This document shows, in pieces, positions 1 to 12,700 of a stretch of 64,000 nucleotides of DNA (the stretch's first letter is position 1; the number at the start of each line of letters is the position of its first letter). Where the stretch lies: the NCBI RefSeq assembly GCF_963678635.1, contig NC_087068.1, positions 58,389,896 through 58,453,895 on the forward strand. The letters run 5' to 3'. Below the pieces are notes generated by a model, which saw only the letters and a list, made by a program, of their open reading frames with translations, was not told where the DNA came from and did no database searches. A program made the position numbers and the translations under genes. Source of the stretch: Symsagittifera roscoffensis. Its lineage: Eukaryota > Xenacoelomorpha > Acoela > Convolutidae.

Positions 1-360
1 TTTATAATTGGTTATAAATATAATTCTCTATTTCTAAAAAATATTCCTAACTAACCAATCATATTCCATCTCTAACATTTACACTTGCTTGTAAGTGCTG
101 AAACTACTTGTAGTTTCAGCACCGGAACAATTTGAACAAAACTTAGAATACAGTTATTCTCCTTCTGGCAACTAACTCGCATAAACCAGTATACACTAAA
201 TCTATTGAGACTAAGAGATAAAAGAGTAAGATTAAGATCGGTATTAGACTAAGAAGTTGCACGAACCTATCCGACCGAAAATAAGATAGCGTGACGAGCA
301 GACGGTGTACCTTATCTGAAATTACTCTATGAGTACAGTAAAAATAACTTAACTCATCTG
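1..360 (+). repeat. Dispersed hairpin-containing repeat, copy A
   Basis: This stretch recurs at about 4190-4555 (same strand) and about 16762-17090 (opposite strand) with roughly 85-90% identity by eye. It contains a short perfect-looking hairpin at about 96-123, where GTGCTGAAACTAC pairs with its complement across a 2-3 base loop. Copies A and B share the same right end, near AAAATAACTTAACTCA. It encodes nothing recognisable. It may be a MITE or other non-autonomous element; no class can be assigned from the sequence alone. Confidence 0.6.
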
Positions 361-380
361 GTGCGACCAAGTCTCGAACA

Positions 381-2100
381 AGACCTTAACTAACTTAGAA
401 TTAGAAAAAATAGATTTAAGAATTAGACAATTCCAAAATGTTAGATGAAATAGACAAATATAGGTATCCGCCAATTTTCCAAACAAAACCAGAAAAACCA
501 GGTATTGCGAGACCAAAGACAAGGCACGATCTACGATTAGGAAGAAAACTACCGATTGATTTCATTATAGTACGACGGAAACCGGAACAAACCTATGCAT
601 TTAGAATCCTTTCCGCAGTAAATTTAATTTTTTTTTTCATTTGCTGACATGAAATTTGAAGAAAACCTACAGTAACCTTAATGGTGCTAAACCTACTATT
701 TATACAAAAACGATTGATAAAAACAACACAAGTCGTTCTCGCAAAAAAAATCTGTCGTAAATTAAAACACTTTGAAACAAATAATTGATGGAATAAAAAA
801 ATACAAAAATTAGTTCATATTAAAAAATACTTGTAAGTTTTATTAATCTATACACATCATTTCTTCATCCCAGCTTCATCACCTAAAAAAACAGCAAATT
901 TCAAAAACTAACATCATCTAAACTCTTACCTTTAACTTTATGAATTTACTTTTACATTAAGTCTTATCAAGGCTTGTCCTTGTTCTCTTAAATTACTTTA
1001 ATTAAAATAACAGATCATCAACGCTTTCCTTGGGTCTTTGAAAAAACTTAAATAAAATTTTTAAAATTCGGATCATCAAGGCTTTCCTTGGATCAAGCAG
1101 AACAATTTTGTTGTCCCCCTCCCACATTTTTTAGTGTCTAACGACCTCAAATGTCGATTCACTATCCAACCCTTATCAACAACCCATGACTAATATGAAC
1201 TTTTGAAAGAACTAACCATTTAAATTTAGCTAAACAGTGAAGAACTTTGGTTACTCATTCTTCACTTGTGCCCTTCCTCTTAGATGACCCAGGCTAAAAC
1301 ACTTTATTTTAGATAAAGTCATAAAAGATTATTTAAAGATCTACTCGCGTTCTAATTGTATCTGAACCTTTTCGATTGATTTACTATTCTCCAACCCTTG
1401 ATCACAAATCATAACCCCTAAGTAAGATAAGGTAAGTTTATCTTGAATTAGAACTTAGTCACGAGAAAGTAAAAAAACCATTCTCACGAATTGATATACT
1501 ACTCTCTCTCCAACCAGTCAACCACGACAATCTTTGCCCCAAGTTAACATAAACACACAAAACGCGTTACTACTAACAGTTTAAGAAATTAAAAACTTAA
1601 TCCAAAAATATTGCATCCATCATTCTAAACTTTGTCAAGAGATAATCTAGGTAGCAAACAAACAATCGTACTACATAATTGTTTAATTAAAAACTAAACA
1701 AACGTAATCACACCACATAGACAAACAATAGGATACAATAGATCAAAAAGACAAAGGCGAAAAAAGAATCATAACGAAACAAAACAAATTATCAGAAAAC
1801 GATTTTCAAAACGAAGAAACGCAGTGTCAGCATCAAAAAGAAACACGATGCAAGAACTTCAAGATTAAAAAGATTCGATAAACAAAAATAACTCGATCGA
1901 CGACCAACAATATTTTTTCGACTCAGAAGCCACAACACTATCATCAAAAAAAAGAAAAACGCAAAAAAAAGTCACATATTAACAAACCAATACGTCTATA
2001 TAATTGGCTCCAACCAATAAGACATATTGAATATAAAACAAGATCGAGTAAAACGAAAACTCTGACGAAAACTCGATACTCCCATTTTTCATATAATCAA
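381..2100. other. Non-coding AT-rich stretch
   Basis: No credible gene is seen. ORFs here are short, lack recognisable domains and sit in AT-rich low-complexity sequence. A short imperfect direct repeat built on GGATCATCAAGGCTTTCCTTGG occurs near 1009-1035 and 1070-1095. This is probably intergenic DNA downstream of the minus-strand KIAA0319L-like gene. Confidence 0.5.
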
Positions 2101-4512
2101 AAACGGCAATGAGGTTACGCATAGTTCATGAGTTGAAATCTCAAACCATGTGTCAAAGTTTCGACCCTGTAATGTATGTAGTAGCAGAGAAAACAACAAC
2201 AATGTGAAGAAATCATTCGTTCAGTCGCTCATTTTTGAACTAAAGTGTGACAGCTTGTTTGTTTATTGACTATATCTCGTTTGCATGGGAATTTAGATTT
2301 CAATTTTTTCTGTAGAACAAAGCAAGCCCTAATTTCATGTTTTTGCCAATCTGGTAATTGTGTGCAAGAAGAAAACATAAACGAGAGCCGAAACAAATAA
2401 CCGAGCGATTTGCATTTAAGCATCAATAAAACTATTGACTATACTAAGGAAAACTGTAGAAAATGATTATACTTGAAAAAACCATTTGGACATTATTCCT
2501 TTTCAGGTGTTGAAGTATCCGTTGACAAGGACACAAATTCAAGGAACAGTAATACCGACTCCAGTCTCCGAGACAGACGAGGTGGCCATGATATACAACT
2601 GGGATGTAATCTCCAAGCCAAAAGGAGACGCCTCCACCCTCGATCACAAGGTAGGCTGTTGATTGACACATTTGCAGCTACTTGCAGTCTATGTAATGCA
2701 AATAGCTGAAACAGTTTCTGAAGGATGCGGCTCCTTAAGCATTTTAAGTCATCAGTTAAAAATTTTCCCCCGTTAGTTGCGATTATTCAAAAGAGTTTGT
2801 GTCCAAGTCTGACTTATTTTCCAGCTATTTTTCTTCGATTGACTGCTGAATTCTAATTAGCTAGCATAGTGTTCTGTCTTGGCATTCCATCGATCGAATA
2901 TGAATGACCACCCCCCCCCCCCCCCCTCAGGGATCCGCCCGTTTGAATTGGAGAAACCACTTTTATATTAGGACGCATCTGCGACGTTGTCCAACATGAC
3001 AGCGGGCGTGTACAGTGTGCAGTTGGAGGTGAGGAAGGGAGATGCGAAGGCCTTCGACAAGATAGACATCACAGTGCAGGCCAAACCGAGGATCAACAGA
3101 CCCCCAGTTGCAATAGTCCAACCAAACCCTGTCAAGGTACAGTCCCTCCAAAGTAGATTGAAGTGCTATCAGTTATCAGGCGAAATGAAGTGTTTCTTAT
3201 TTTTCAGCAGTTTGTAATAAAAGCATTCTTTACGTGAACTTGGAATTTTTCCCACCTGATTGCTTTCGACTATAAAATCCTCCATTTAGATTCGGAAGCA
3301 ATCTGCTTGAAAAAGTTCAGAGGTCACATTTACGAATGATGTTGTTTTTAAAAAAAATTAAGAGCAATTGAATATAAATGTCTTTTCGGACAGTGTTGGA
3401 TATTGGGCGTTCAAGAACTAAAGAAAGAGATTTCGAAAATTCGGTTTTTTATCAGCCCTGAATATGTCTGTTGTTTAACGTGTGTTCTGTAACTTCAGGT
3501 GAATTTACCAAACTCAGAGGCCATCTTGAATGGAGCAGACTCAACAGACGACGAAGCAGTAGTGTCCTAATTTTGGAAAGAAGTTAAGAGACCAAGCAAC
3601 GCCAAGGTACATTTTAAACACTTCTATAATTTCAATCAATTTGAATTTTGACCTGTGACATATCTTACAGCTTGGCATGATTTATGTTAATGCAAAACAG
3701 CGGGCCATCAGAAATGGTATAAGTGGGGTTAGAGAATCAAACTACAATAATAGGCTCTTGTCCTGTAAGATAATTAGTATGATATATCAAGGCAATCTAC
3801 TAAGTTCCTTTGGCGCATCTGAACTTAAGATCATCATCATTATCATCAAATGTTTGTTGATACCCCAATTCTGGTATTCGTTGCTGTTTGGCAACTTATT
3901 TTTGTTTGTAGCATCGATTTTTCTGTACATCAAATTGATTAGAGGCCCAAAGCGGCTTTCTTTTTGGCTTTCAATACCATTCAGTATGTCAACTTGACCT
4001 CTAGCTTCAAGTCTACCGCAACAAATTAACTAAGTCGGCAATGCGGGGAAATGAGATAAACGGAGTTATGCGCTTAGACAGGCTGAAAAGCCTTTCATAG
4101 ATCCTCTGCCAATCCCAGAAACCTTTATTATTATTATCCCCCAATCACTTCAGCCTGTCTAATTAACATTTTGGAACCAGATCTAAACTTAGTATTTATC
4201 ATTGGTTATTATTATGATATTTTATCTCTATAAAATATTAAATACTAACCAATCATACTCCATCAAACTAACAACCTATTTATTTGTAAAGTGTTGGAAC
4301 TACTTGTACTTTCAACACCAGAACAATTTGAATTACACTTAGAATACAGTTGTTCTCATTCTGGAACTAACTCGCGTAAACCGGTGTACACTAAATCTAT
4401 TGAGACTAAGAGATAAAAGAGTAAGATTAAGATCGGTATTAGACTAAGAAGTTGCACGAACCTATCCGACCGAAAATAAGATAGCGTGACGAGCAGACGG
4501 TGTACCTTATCT
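2101..4512 (+). pseudogene. Inverted duplicate of KIAA0319L-like exons 3-5 (pseudogene)
   Basis: About 2.4 kb match 16762-19178 in reverse orientation; paired coordinates sum to about 21278 throughout, so indels are rare. Copies of exon 3 (2507-2650), exon 4 (2972-3136) and exon 5 (3499-3606) keep their AG and GT splice signals. The exon 5 copy carries TAA at 3568-3570 where the parental copy has TAC (Tyr in the conserved SYFW context of a PKD domain), and exon 4 has a Lys-to-Gln change. No first exon, promoter or downstream exons accompany the copy. It lies beyond the 3' end of the functional gene and on the opposite strand, so it is a dead partial duplicate rather than a second gene. Confidence 0.9.
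2911..2927 (+). repeat. C17 homopolymer in duplicated intron
   Basis: A run of 17 C in the pseudogene copy corresponds to a run of 16 G at 18352-18367 in the parental intron 3. On the G strand such a run could form a G-quadruplex. The length difference is typical homopolymer instability. Confidence 0.8.
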
Positions 4513-4555
4513 AAAATTACTCTGAGTACAGTTAAAATAACTTAACTCAAAGTTC
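4142..4555 (+). repeat. Dispersed hairpin-containing repeat, copy B
   Basis: This is the second copy of the repeat seen at 1-360. The inverted duplication ends inside it: similarity with the opposite copy (16762-17090) stops at about 4512, but this copy continues to the same right end as copy A. Near its left side, TTAGTATTTATCATTGG and its near-complement about 50 bases later could form a second stem. Confidence 0.6.
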
Positions 4556-4559
4556 CCAT

Positions 4560-5700
4560 GTACTCCTATACAATGTTTTTGCACTCACATACATCCAAGA
4601 CCAATTCGACGAACTAATTCAAGAGCACAGATATTGTAGCAGTTTTAAGGATAAGAAGCAACTTTGTTTCTAATGAGTTTGTTACTTTTTGCGTACATTC
4701 TCATGAAATAATTTACCACGGCAATCAATGACGCCCTTATTCCCAGCTTTCGCTGCGCCAACCTGATATATCCATGATCAAGGAAAAGCTCCGCCGATCA
4801 ACTAATAGTACGGCAAAACAGCTAGGATCCGATTACAGCCCGTTTTTGAATATCTATCTCAAAAATAGATTCCACCACTCCAAATGGATTCTTCTGTCCT
4901 GCTCCATACTGTCGTTCACATTTTGACTGCCCCACAATCTCGACCCCAATTGACCTGTGCTACAGCCGACCGAAATAGCGAAGTTCTTTAAAATCATTCC
5001 AAGCACGGGTGACGCGCTCCGGTAGAGAAGATGCAAGCGCCACAAACAGGAAGCAAAAAGAAAGCAAAAAGGAAGCTAATCTTTGACGAGTTATTTCTTC
5101 CTTTTTTTGAGACTTAATTCTACATTTTTCTGACGAGCATCGATGTTGTTGTCTCCATAAATGGCCCATTGTTTTAATTTTTAGCTTATACAGCTGTCCT
5201 TTGGGTATTAAAACAATCCAAGAAAATGAATTTAAGAATCGATATTTTACAGATATTTGCTTCGCTGAAAATATTTCAAGCTCATTTAACATATATAAAA
5301 ATAAACAATTTAACGAGAACACCGATTGACCATAACCATGAAACAGAAAACCACAAGATATCGAGTTAGATTACTATAACGTTTGCTAATTTCAGTGGTA
5401 ATTAATATTAACCAAATTAAACTGTTGGGCAGTTAATGTACAATTGAGATTATATTTAAAGGCGATGGTTTACAACATAAAGCTCCTATGACAGGGAAGC
5501 ATATTTCACGACCAAACCCAATTCCCCTAAAATAGGTTCTATTTTGAGCAAATATCATAAGTAGAGTAAGTTTCTTCGCAAGCTCTATGATAGCCAAGCT
5601 GAGATGTACAAGTGATATAAAGAGGAGATGTAATTTCTCTGAGAATTGTGAATTTGCGACATTTCTTAAGTTTAGATTGGTTTTGCTTGGGAATACACTT
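4560..5700. other. Intergenic sequence, nothing recognised
   Basis: No gene, RNA or element could be supported between the repeat copy B and the polyadenylation signal of the minus-strand gene. The open frames are short and without domains. Confidence 0.4.
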
Positions 5701-5704
5701 GCTA

Positions 5705-5710
5705 TTTATT
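5705..5710 (-). terminator. Polyadenylation signal AATAAA of the KIAA0319L-like gene
   Basis: AATAAA on the minus strand lies about 137 bases downstream of the stop codon at 5847. It is the first canonical hexamer after the stop, giving a short 3' UTR. Transcript ends are not known. Confidence 0.55.
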
Positions 5711-5846
5711 ATTTTACTAATTATCGCAGCTCGGGCTTTAAAAACATAAATTAAATTTTTGTATACTTTTAGGAGTGTAATTGTAACACATCGCCTAGCT
5801 GAGATTGCATTTGAACATCATCTAACTACTATTAAGTTCTGCACAA

Positions 5847-6724
5847 TTAAGTTTCTTTAGCCACAGATTGGAACCCGTTGTTCTTGTGAACTCCGTTCGC
5901 AACTAGACCACTTGGCTTTGCAGTAAATAATTCATCCGAAGAATTTTCTCCAGTCGACAAATTAATTTCAACTGTATTACCAAGCGACTTGCTTGTTTGT
6001 GCAACTTCTAAGTACTCGTTGTTGTTTATTCGTTTTCGCCGTCTTCTTAATTTTTTCATACCGTTTAAAGATCCAGTAACTAGCCGACCATTTCCGACTT
6101 TAGATGCATTCGAGCTTGAATTATCGCTCAAGCTATAACACCTACAAAACGAGCACCTTTGAAACACGTCTGTATACAAAACCAAAACATACAGGATAAA
6201 TATCACACAAGACATCGTCAAGGCCGCTATAATTACGAAATACAAAACCGACCAATCACAATTCGACTCATGTCCTAAAAATTTCCGACTGATCACATTC
6301 TCCATCCAGAACCCGTCACATTCGCATTGCTTCGTGAACGAATTGCAGTTCCCGTGGCCACTGCAATTATTCTGACATATATATGTCTCAACCATAATAG
6401 TATCAAATGTGTAACGCTTCGGCTCCGCGTCTAATTTCCTGGAAATGAGGTCTCTAACTCCTGAGCCTCGTTTCACAGTAGACAACTTCTGTTCGAGGAC
6501 GTAAAACAGTACAAAGGTGTTGCCGTCTTGTCGGTTTTCGCCGATGTTGACAATGACGACTTCGCTATCTTCCACCTCCAAATCGACTGCGATGTTTCGT
6601 TTGATGTTGATTAAAGTGTCGTGCGGGAGTGTCAAGTAAGGCACTCGTAGTCGCAGTTCGATCAGGTTTGGCATGTATGTCGGCTCCACCACTTTAATCA
6701 CCACTGAGTCGGTAGATTGGAGAC
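5847..6724 (-). CDS. KIAA0319L: KIAA0319L-like exon 11: membrane-proximal region, transmembrane helix, cytoplasmic tail and stop
   Basis: Acceptor CTTTAAG joins in phase 1. It encodes an extracellular alpha/beta linker, the Cys-rich stretch CQNNCSGHGNCNSFTKQCEC, a Trp-rich juxtamembrane segment (NCDWSVLYF), a transmembrane helix and a roughly 105-residue tail with KKLRRRRKR and acidic Ser-rich segments. Confidence 0.92.
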
Positions 6725-9700
6725 CTTAAAGAACGAAACGGCATAAAAATGTCAACGTTTTCTTTTTCTGAGATTTGACTTCAGCTTAGATATATATTGA
6801 TGCCAACGTTAAAGGTTTCATAACAAACCAATGTTTAGATTCCGTCGATAATTTCAATTTCAAGAACCTAGTCAAACATACTCTGTGGAATTTGAACACA
6901 GATACCAAGCTGCACTTTGCAAACAAGCGAGAAAAGCGCAAAAAGTAGCTCCAAAATGTACACAAAAAAAATTAAAAAAGGCCAAAACAAGCCTTAAAAA
7001 ACTTTGACTTTGTGCCGTAATCGAGCCGCCGATCTGGAGATTGGATGTCTCTTGTCCTCTCATCTGCGCCATGGTAGCTTCACAAAAATAGACACCAGAA
7101 AAGCAGGTACAATAGATGCTCCTAAATTGCACATGCTATGTAACGAAAATGCTATCAAATCAGCATTTTTATTTGTATGTAACGCTAGAAAAAAGCAGAT
7201 GCATACTATATTACAACACTCGCTAGCTCGCATGTGTAAACTCACTATGACTCATGACAATTACAAAATTGAGTCTTGTATGCAAAAATGCACAAAGCAT
7301 TTTCATTCCGCGCATTCTGACAAACTTCTAATGTCTTAACAATAAAGACATCTCAAGGCATTTACTTGAGCAAGCATACCTTGAACATCTTGGACAGTCA
7401 AATGATACAGGTATAAGCCCGGCACTAGTCCAGACAACAGCATCACTGGCTTCGTGTCTGACTGGTTCACAGCTCTGCCTCCAGCCGGGTTGTTTCTCTC
7501 GTTCTCCGCCTTAACCCACACCCACTTCACAATCTCGCCGTCATCAGTCGATTTTTCTCCACTCACTGCCAGTAGATCAACAGGCCACCTCACCTGAACA
7601 AAAAAAATAAAACTCCGAACTAAGTTCACCGACTCTTAAGAAAAAACAGTCAATTTAAGTTTGGGCACACTTAATTTTCGGATAAACGCCTTAGAGTAAT
7701 TTTTCCTATTAACACCGGAAGAATGTGAGGTTAACTGCTGCTGTTTTGTTTAGAACTTTAAAAGGCCAGCTGCAGTGAGGTGAGCATATTTAATACTTCA
7801 ACGTAATGAAATGAGACCCATTTTCTCAGATATGTACCGAATCTTTAGGCAACTAAGAAATGCGAGGGCTTAACGAAAAATACTAAAGGTTCTAAATTAT
7901 TTTCAACGCTATACTTTGTAAAACATGATGTTTGATAAAAACTAAGAAAAAACAAAAAACGATTTCATTTTGAAGGATTTACATTACCTGTTTTACGCTA
8001 ATTCATTTGATTTTTTTTTTGCCGAAGGTCCGACTCTTATTTATAAGGTAAACATACGAACTAATGACTTACAACTGGGATAGGCGGTAGCTGTGCATGT
8101 AGCACAGAATGATTTGACCACATTTAAAAAAAACTGAAGAAAAAATAGAAAATAACTTTTTTTGTATTTTTTAAAATGCGGTCGGATCATTCTGTGCTAC
8201 AGGCACAGCTACCGGCTATCCGTGTTGTAAGTTCTGAATTTCGAAGCCTACGAAGAAACTCAAAGGTTTTAACACCTGAGCCTTCTATTTCCAAGATTCC
8301 TAAAAAAAATCAGTTCTCCTATGACATTGTTGTTTCGACCAGTGAAAATGGGGAGGTGCTTTGCATTCGAGCGTTTCAGTTTTTTCTTTCTGTTTTCCAC
8401 GCAAAATCAGGTACCGCAAATAATCCTCGGAATGGGTCAAACGATATATCACATTAAAGCCGTTTCAGTCGTGATTCGAACTATAGTATAAAATATTCAA
8501 AAAGTTGTTCCAGTGTCGAGAAAAACTTGTTTGAAATGTTTGAGAGTTAGTCTATCTTCGAGTAACGTTCGATATATAAAAATTGATAGAAAGTGGCCAA
8601 TTGAGCTAAAACTACTTGATTATACTAAAAGAAAACCTAGTCGCGGAAGCTTCAATTAGCGCTTCCTGGGCAATAAAAGTATTCAAAATTTGGAACATTA
8701 TTGTGCAAACAAAATGGAAAACAATTATTTTTTTTCTGAAAAAATTTTCATGCTTTTGTTTGTTTTTCATTTTTTGAAGGTCGTTGTCAACTTTATACGG
8801 GTTTCTTTAATTCTCTCATCACACCACCCACAAAAAAGACATAAATTAAAGAAAAAATAGAAAAATAAAACTTTTTTTTTGTAATTAAGTGTCTTTTTGT
8901 GGGTGGTGTGATGAGAGAATTATACAAACGCGTATCAAGTTGACAACAGTTATCTTCAAAAGTTGAAAAACAGACAAAAACATGAAAACTTTTCAAAAAA
9001 TCTTAACTTTTCTATTTTTTTTGCACTATGTTTCAAAATTTTTTGAATATTTTTACTGCCCAGAAAGCGATAAATGAAGCTTCCACAACTAAAATTTCTT
9101 TTAGTGTAACCAAGCAGTTTTTAGCTTAATTGACCGATTTCTATCCATTTTTATATATCGAACGTTAATCGATCGAGTTACTCGCTCGAAGTTAGACTAA
9201 CTCTCAAACATTTCAAACAAATTTTCTCGACACTGGAACAACTTTTTGAAAAATTTATGATGTTCGAATCACGACTAAAACGGCTTCAATATGATATATC
9301 ATTCGACCCATTCCGCGGATTATTTGTGGGACCTGATTTTCGTGAAAAAAATTTAAAAAAACTTTAACAAGCGAATACAACTAGCCTCCCCATTTTCAAT
9401 GGTCAGAACAAAAACTACGAGCCAACAAAATAACAGCACTCAAGGAAACCAAAAAAAATTAAGCTCTTTGAATTTCAAGATATGTTAATGATAGGCACTT
9501 TTTCTTTAAAATACTCAAGTAGAGAATGCGAGATCAACATTTTGTTTTTTATTCCGCTGAAAATCCAAAAAAAATAAAAGTCGATTTTTGAAAATTAGTC
9601 AGCAGAACAATTTATTGACGCGGTAACTTAATTGTACGCTGCTTGCTACCCACCTAAAACGTTTTCAAAAAATGAAATAACACTTATAATTGAACCCTAT

Positions 9701-12700
9701 ATTGATTATGGGGAAGATATTATACGGTTGACCTTTAAAACTAGATGCCATTCAAGTTTGTAATCAATATCTGTAAGTGACAATCACTTAGTTTTTTTAT
9801 CACTTGATAACTGTCAATGAACAGAAAAAATACTGAAATAGTTACTCCGCTGGAAAACCTGAGCATTAAATTCCACTTCCGAAACTTGAAGTCGATCACG
9901 TTTCTCTTGAACTTTTGCTGTTCGATAGCGGAGTTTGCCTTCCCTTTAATAAAGGAAATGAACTGAACTTAAGGAAAAATGAAAAACCAAACCACGAAAA
10001 ATTACATTTGAGCCTGAACAAACTTTCAGACTTTTCCTAAAAAAACGAAAGCAAACATCAGTAAGACCTACATAGGAGTCTGAACTACGTGCATAGACTC
10101 TTAATTTCAGCGAACGAACCGATAAGGGCCTCCCTTAAACAAAATCTTCATTAATTTAATTAACATCCAGTTAAAATCAATATCAAAAGTCATTACATAA
10201 AATGAAGTGAGTACAGCGAACGAACCCAGAGGGACTGCACACGGCTTCCCTCTACACAAAATCGACTTTGATAAACATAAAAAGAAAACAGACAATTAGA
10301 AAATAGTGATAAACGGAAGGAAACAGAAAAAATACTGACTGGCTTCTGAAAAAATCATTATTTTAATTTAATAGAAAACTTATGAACTTAAAGTTCATTG
10401 AATTTCAATAACAACCTATGATAAAGTTTGATAAAATCACCCAACCTTGAGAAAACTGGATCAATCAGTAATTTTTCAAGATAAGCTGGCAAACCTGAAA
10501 GTAAAAACACTATCAAAACTAGAACTCGATCGAGTTTTTCGCGATCTTTACATTTCCGCAGTTCGATAAATCATTTGCCTTCATCTTAACAAAATGAAAC
10601 TGATCAGAGTAATGATCGCAACGAAACTGACAAAAAAAATAAACTTGTTTTTTCAAAAACCTTCAATTTTTGAATTTCGAAGAAAAATAGATGGCTTTAC
10701 GGCTCTTTGATTTTGCAGAACAATTAATGATTGACAATTTTTTGTTAAAATTAACCCAATTTGAGAAAAGTGGATCAATAGGCAAAACTTTTATTTCGCT
10801 GGGAAATCTGATAATTAATTTTCATTTTCGAAATTAGAAGTCGATCACGTTTTCTGTGACCTTTACACTTTTGCAGTTCGATAGTGGAGTTTTCCTTCCT
10901 TATAACAATGGAAATGCACTGAAACTGTAAATCAGACGGCAAACCGCGAAAAATCAAAATTGAGCGTGAACAAATTTAAGACTTTTTCCTAAAAAAAAAA
11001 ATCAGCAAGAGCTATATAAGAGTACTACCTACCTTCATTACTCTTAATCAAGCAATATTCCTATCCTATGAATTCAAACCGAAAGTTCGAAAAAGTTTAA
11101 CGAATTTTAAGAAACCGAAAAACGGATTATTTTTGAACATTTTTCAACTGTATGTTTGTGTATGTGTGTGTATGTATGTAGTGTGTTGGAAATATTTATC
11201 ACATAAAAGCTCTTTCAATTCCAGGAAAAATTCATGCTTGACACTTTTTTCATCAAACTAAACCGAATTAGAAAAAACTGGGTTTACGGTAACTATTTTT
11301 CCCACAGGGAAATCTAAACAATAGAGCCCACTTAGAAATTGGAGTCAATCACGTTTTTTTTGGGCTACTGATACTTTTGTAATTGGAGAGCGTAATTCGA
11401 CTTCCTTTGCCTGAAAAAAAAGACATTTCCTCAAAAAAAAATTGTAAAAGAATCATCACGGCCCATATATGAATATGAACTACGTTCATCGACTGCTAAA
11501 TAGAAAAACTGGCTATACTGATTCACTACATGGTTTCTACCTCTACTAATAGTGCCATGCCCAAATAGCCTTCATACTATCCGCAGAGTAGAATAGAGGC
11601 TTTTTCGACACCATACAGCTCTCCAGTTTCTCAACCCTCGTAAATTTACAAAACGAAAATAGTTTGAAAATTGTTCAAACGACAATTTGTATACAAGAAA
11701 TGCTGCAACTTTTTTCACGTTGACACGTTTGATTGAAAGCATCAACATTCATTTTATATATGCTTTCTCGAATCTTATTTCAGGGGGAACTGGAAAAAGA
11801 ACGCGGTGGAAACCCAAGCAGCTGTAACCCATTATTAATTCCTTCCTTAACTGTAACCCAACATCAAGGATATATTGCAAAATCAATTCAAAGCATGCGG
11901 TTCTTTCTTTTCTTTTCTTCTGCCGCCAATGAATATCATTTTTGTTCTTCAACCAAACGTTTTGCAAGGCTGAGTACGGACAACATACATTGTTCAATAA
12001 GTCTGCATCCCAAATTTCATTCTCATAGAACAAACATTTCAAATAAACTTTGCATGTGGGTGACGAACGGAAATAGAGCCAACGGATACATACCTCCAAA
12101 TCCGGCCCGGCATTGGCAACAGGGGGCTGGTTAGTATCCGGATGTACATTGACGACCAGTTCAGCAGCTGAGCTCTGGTTGCTCGTGTCTGTAACTTGAA
12201 CAACTACTTTGTAGGTTCCTTCTACTGTTAGGTGGACTAGTTTTGTGACTGCTTGATCCCAATTTTCAATTGCAGCTCCACTTTCTAAAACACTATTTTT
12301 GGTCTGAACGATTAGTTTTCAAAAATTGGGTCCTCGATTCTTATGACTCTCAAAAACTTTTACACTGAGTTTGACCCATGCATTTACCATAGACGCGGGC
12401 ATGCTTTTAACACAGCGGGCATGCAAAGCATCAAAAAAAATCATAAAAAAGAACGATTTTAGAGAACTATTAGGTCATTACATATTGAAACGCTCTTGTA
12501 ATATAAAATCCTTTTCAAGTCTCCAATTTCAAGCCGGTAACAATTTTCAAACACTCCTCAACTTATGCCACAAGATTTTAGTCATTTACAGTTATAAAAA
12601 ATAAACGCGTTGAAAACATACATGTAGATAATTTTACATGTAGAAAACATAACATGTAGAAACATACAAGGAAAACGTGAATATAATGTTCTGTATTCAA

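Noticed and set aside
143-370. Minus-strand 75-codon ORF in repeat copy A
   Set aside because: It lies wholly inside a non-coding dispersed repeat and is not conserved as an ORF in copies B and C.
3677-3997. 106-codon hydrophobic ORF present in both arms (3677-3997 and 17281-17601)
   Set aside because: Its conservation is explained by the recent inverted duplication; it is intronic and without a recognisable domain.
12285-12310. Upstream CAG as acceptor for exon 9 of the KIAA0319L-like gene
   Set aside because: It breaks phase with exon 8 or meets a stop; the TTTTAG acceptor at 12285-12286 keeps the frame.
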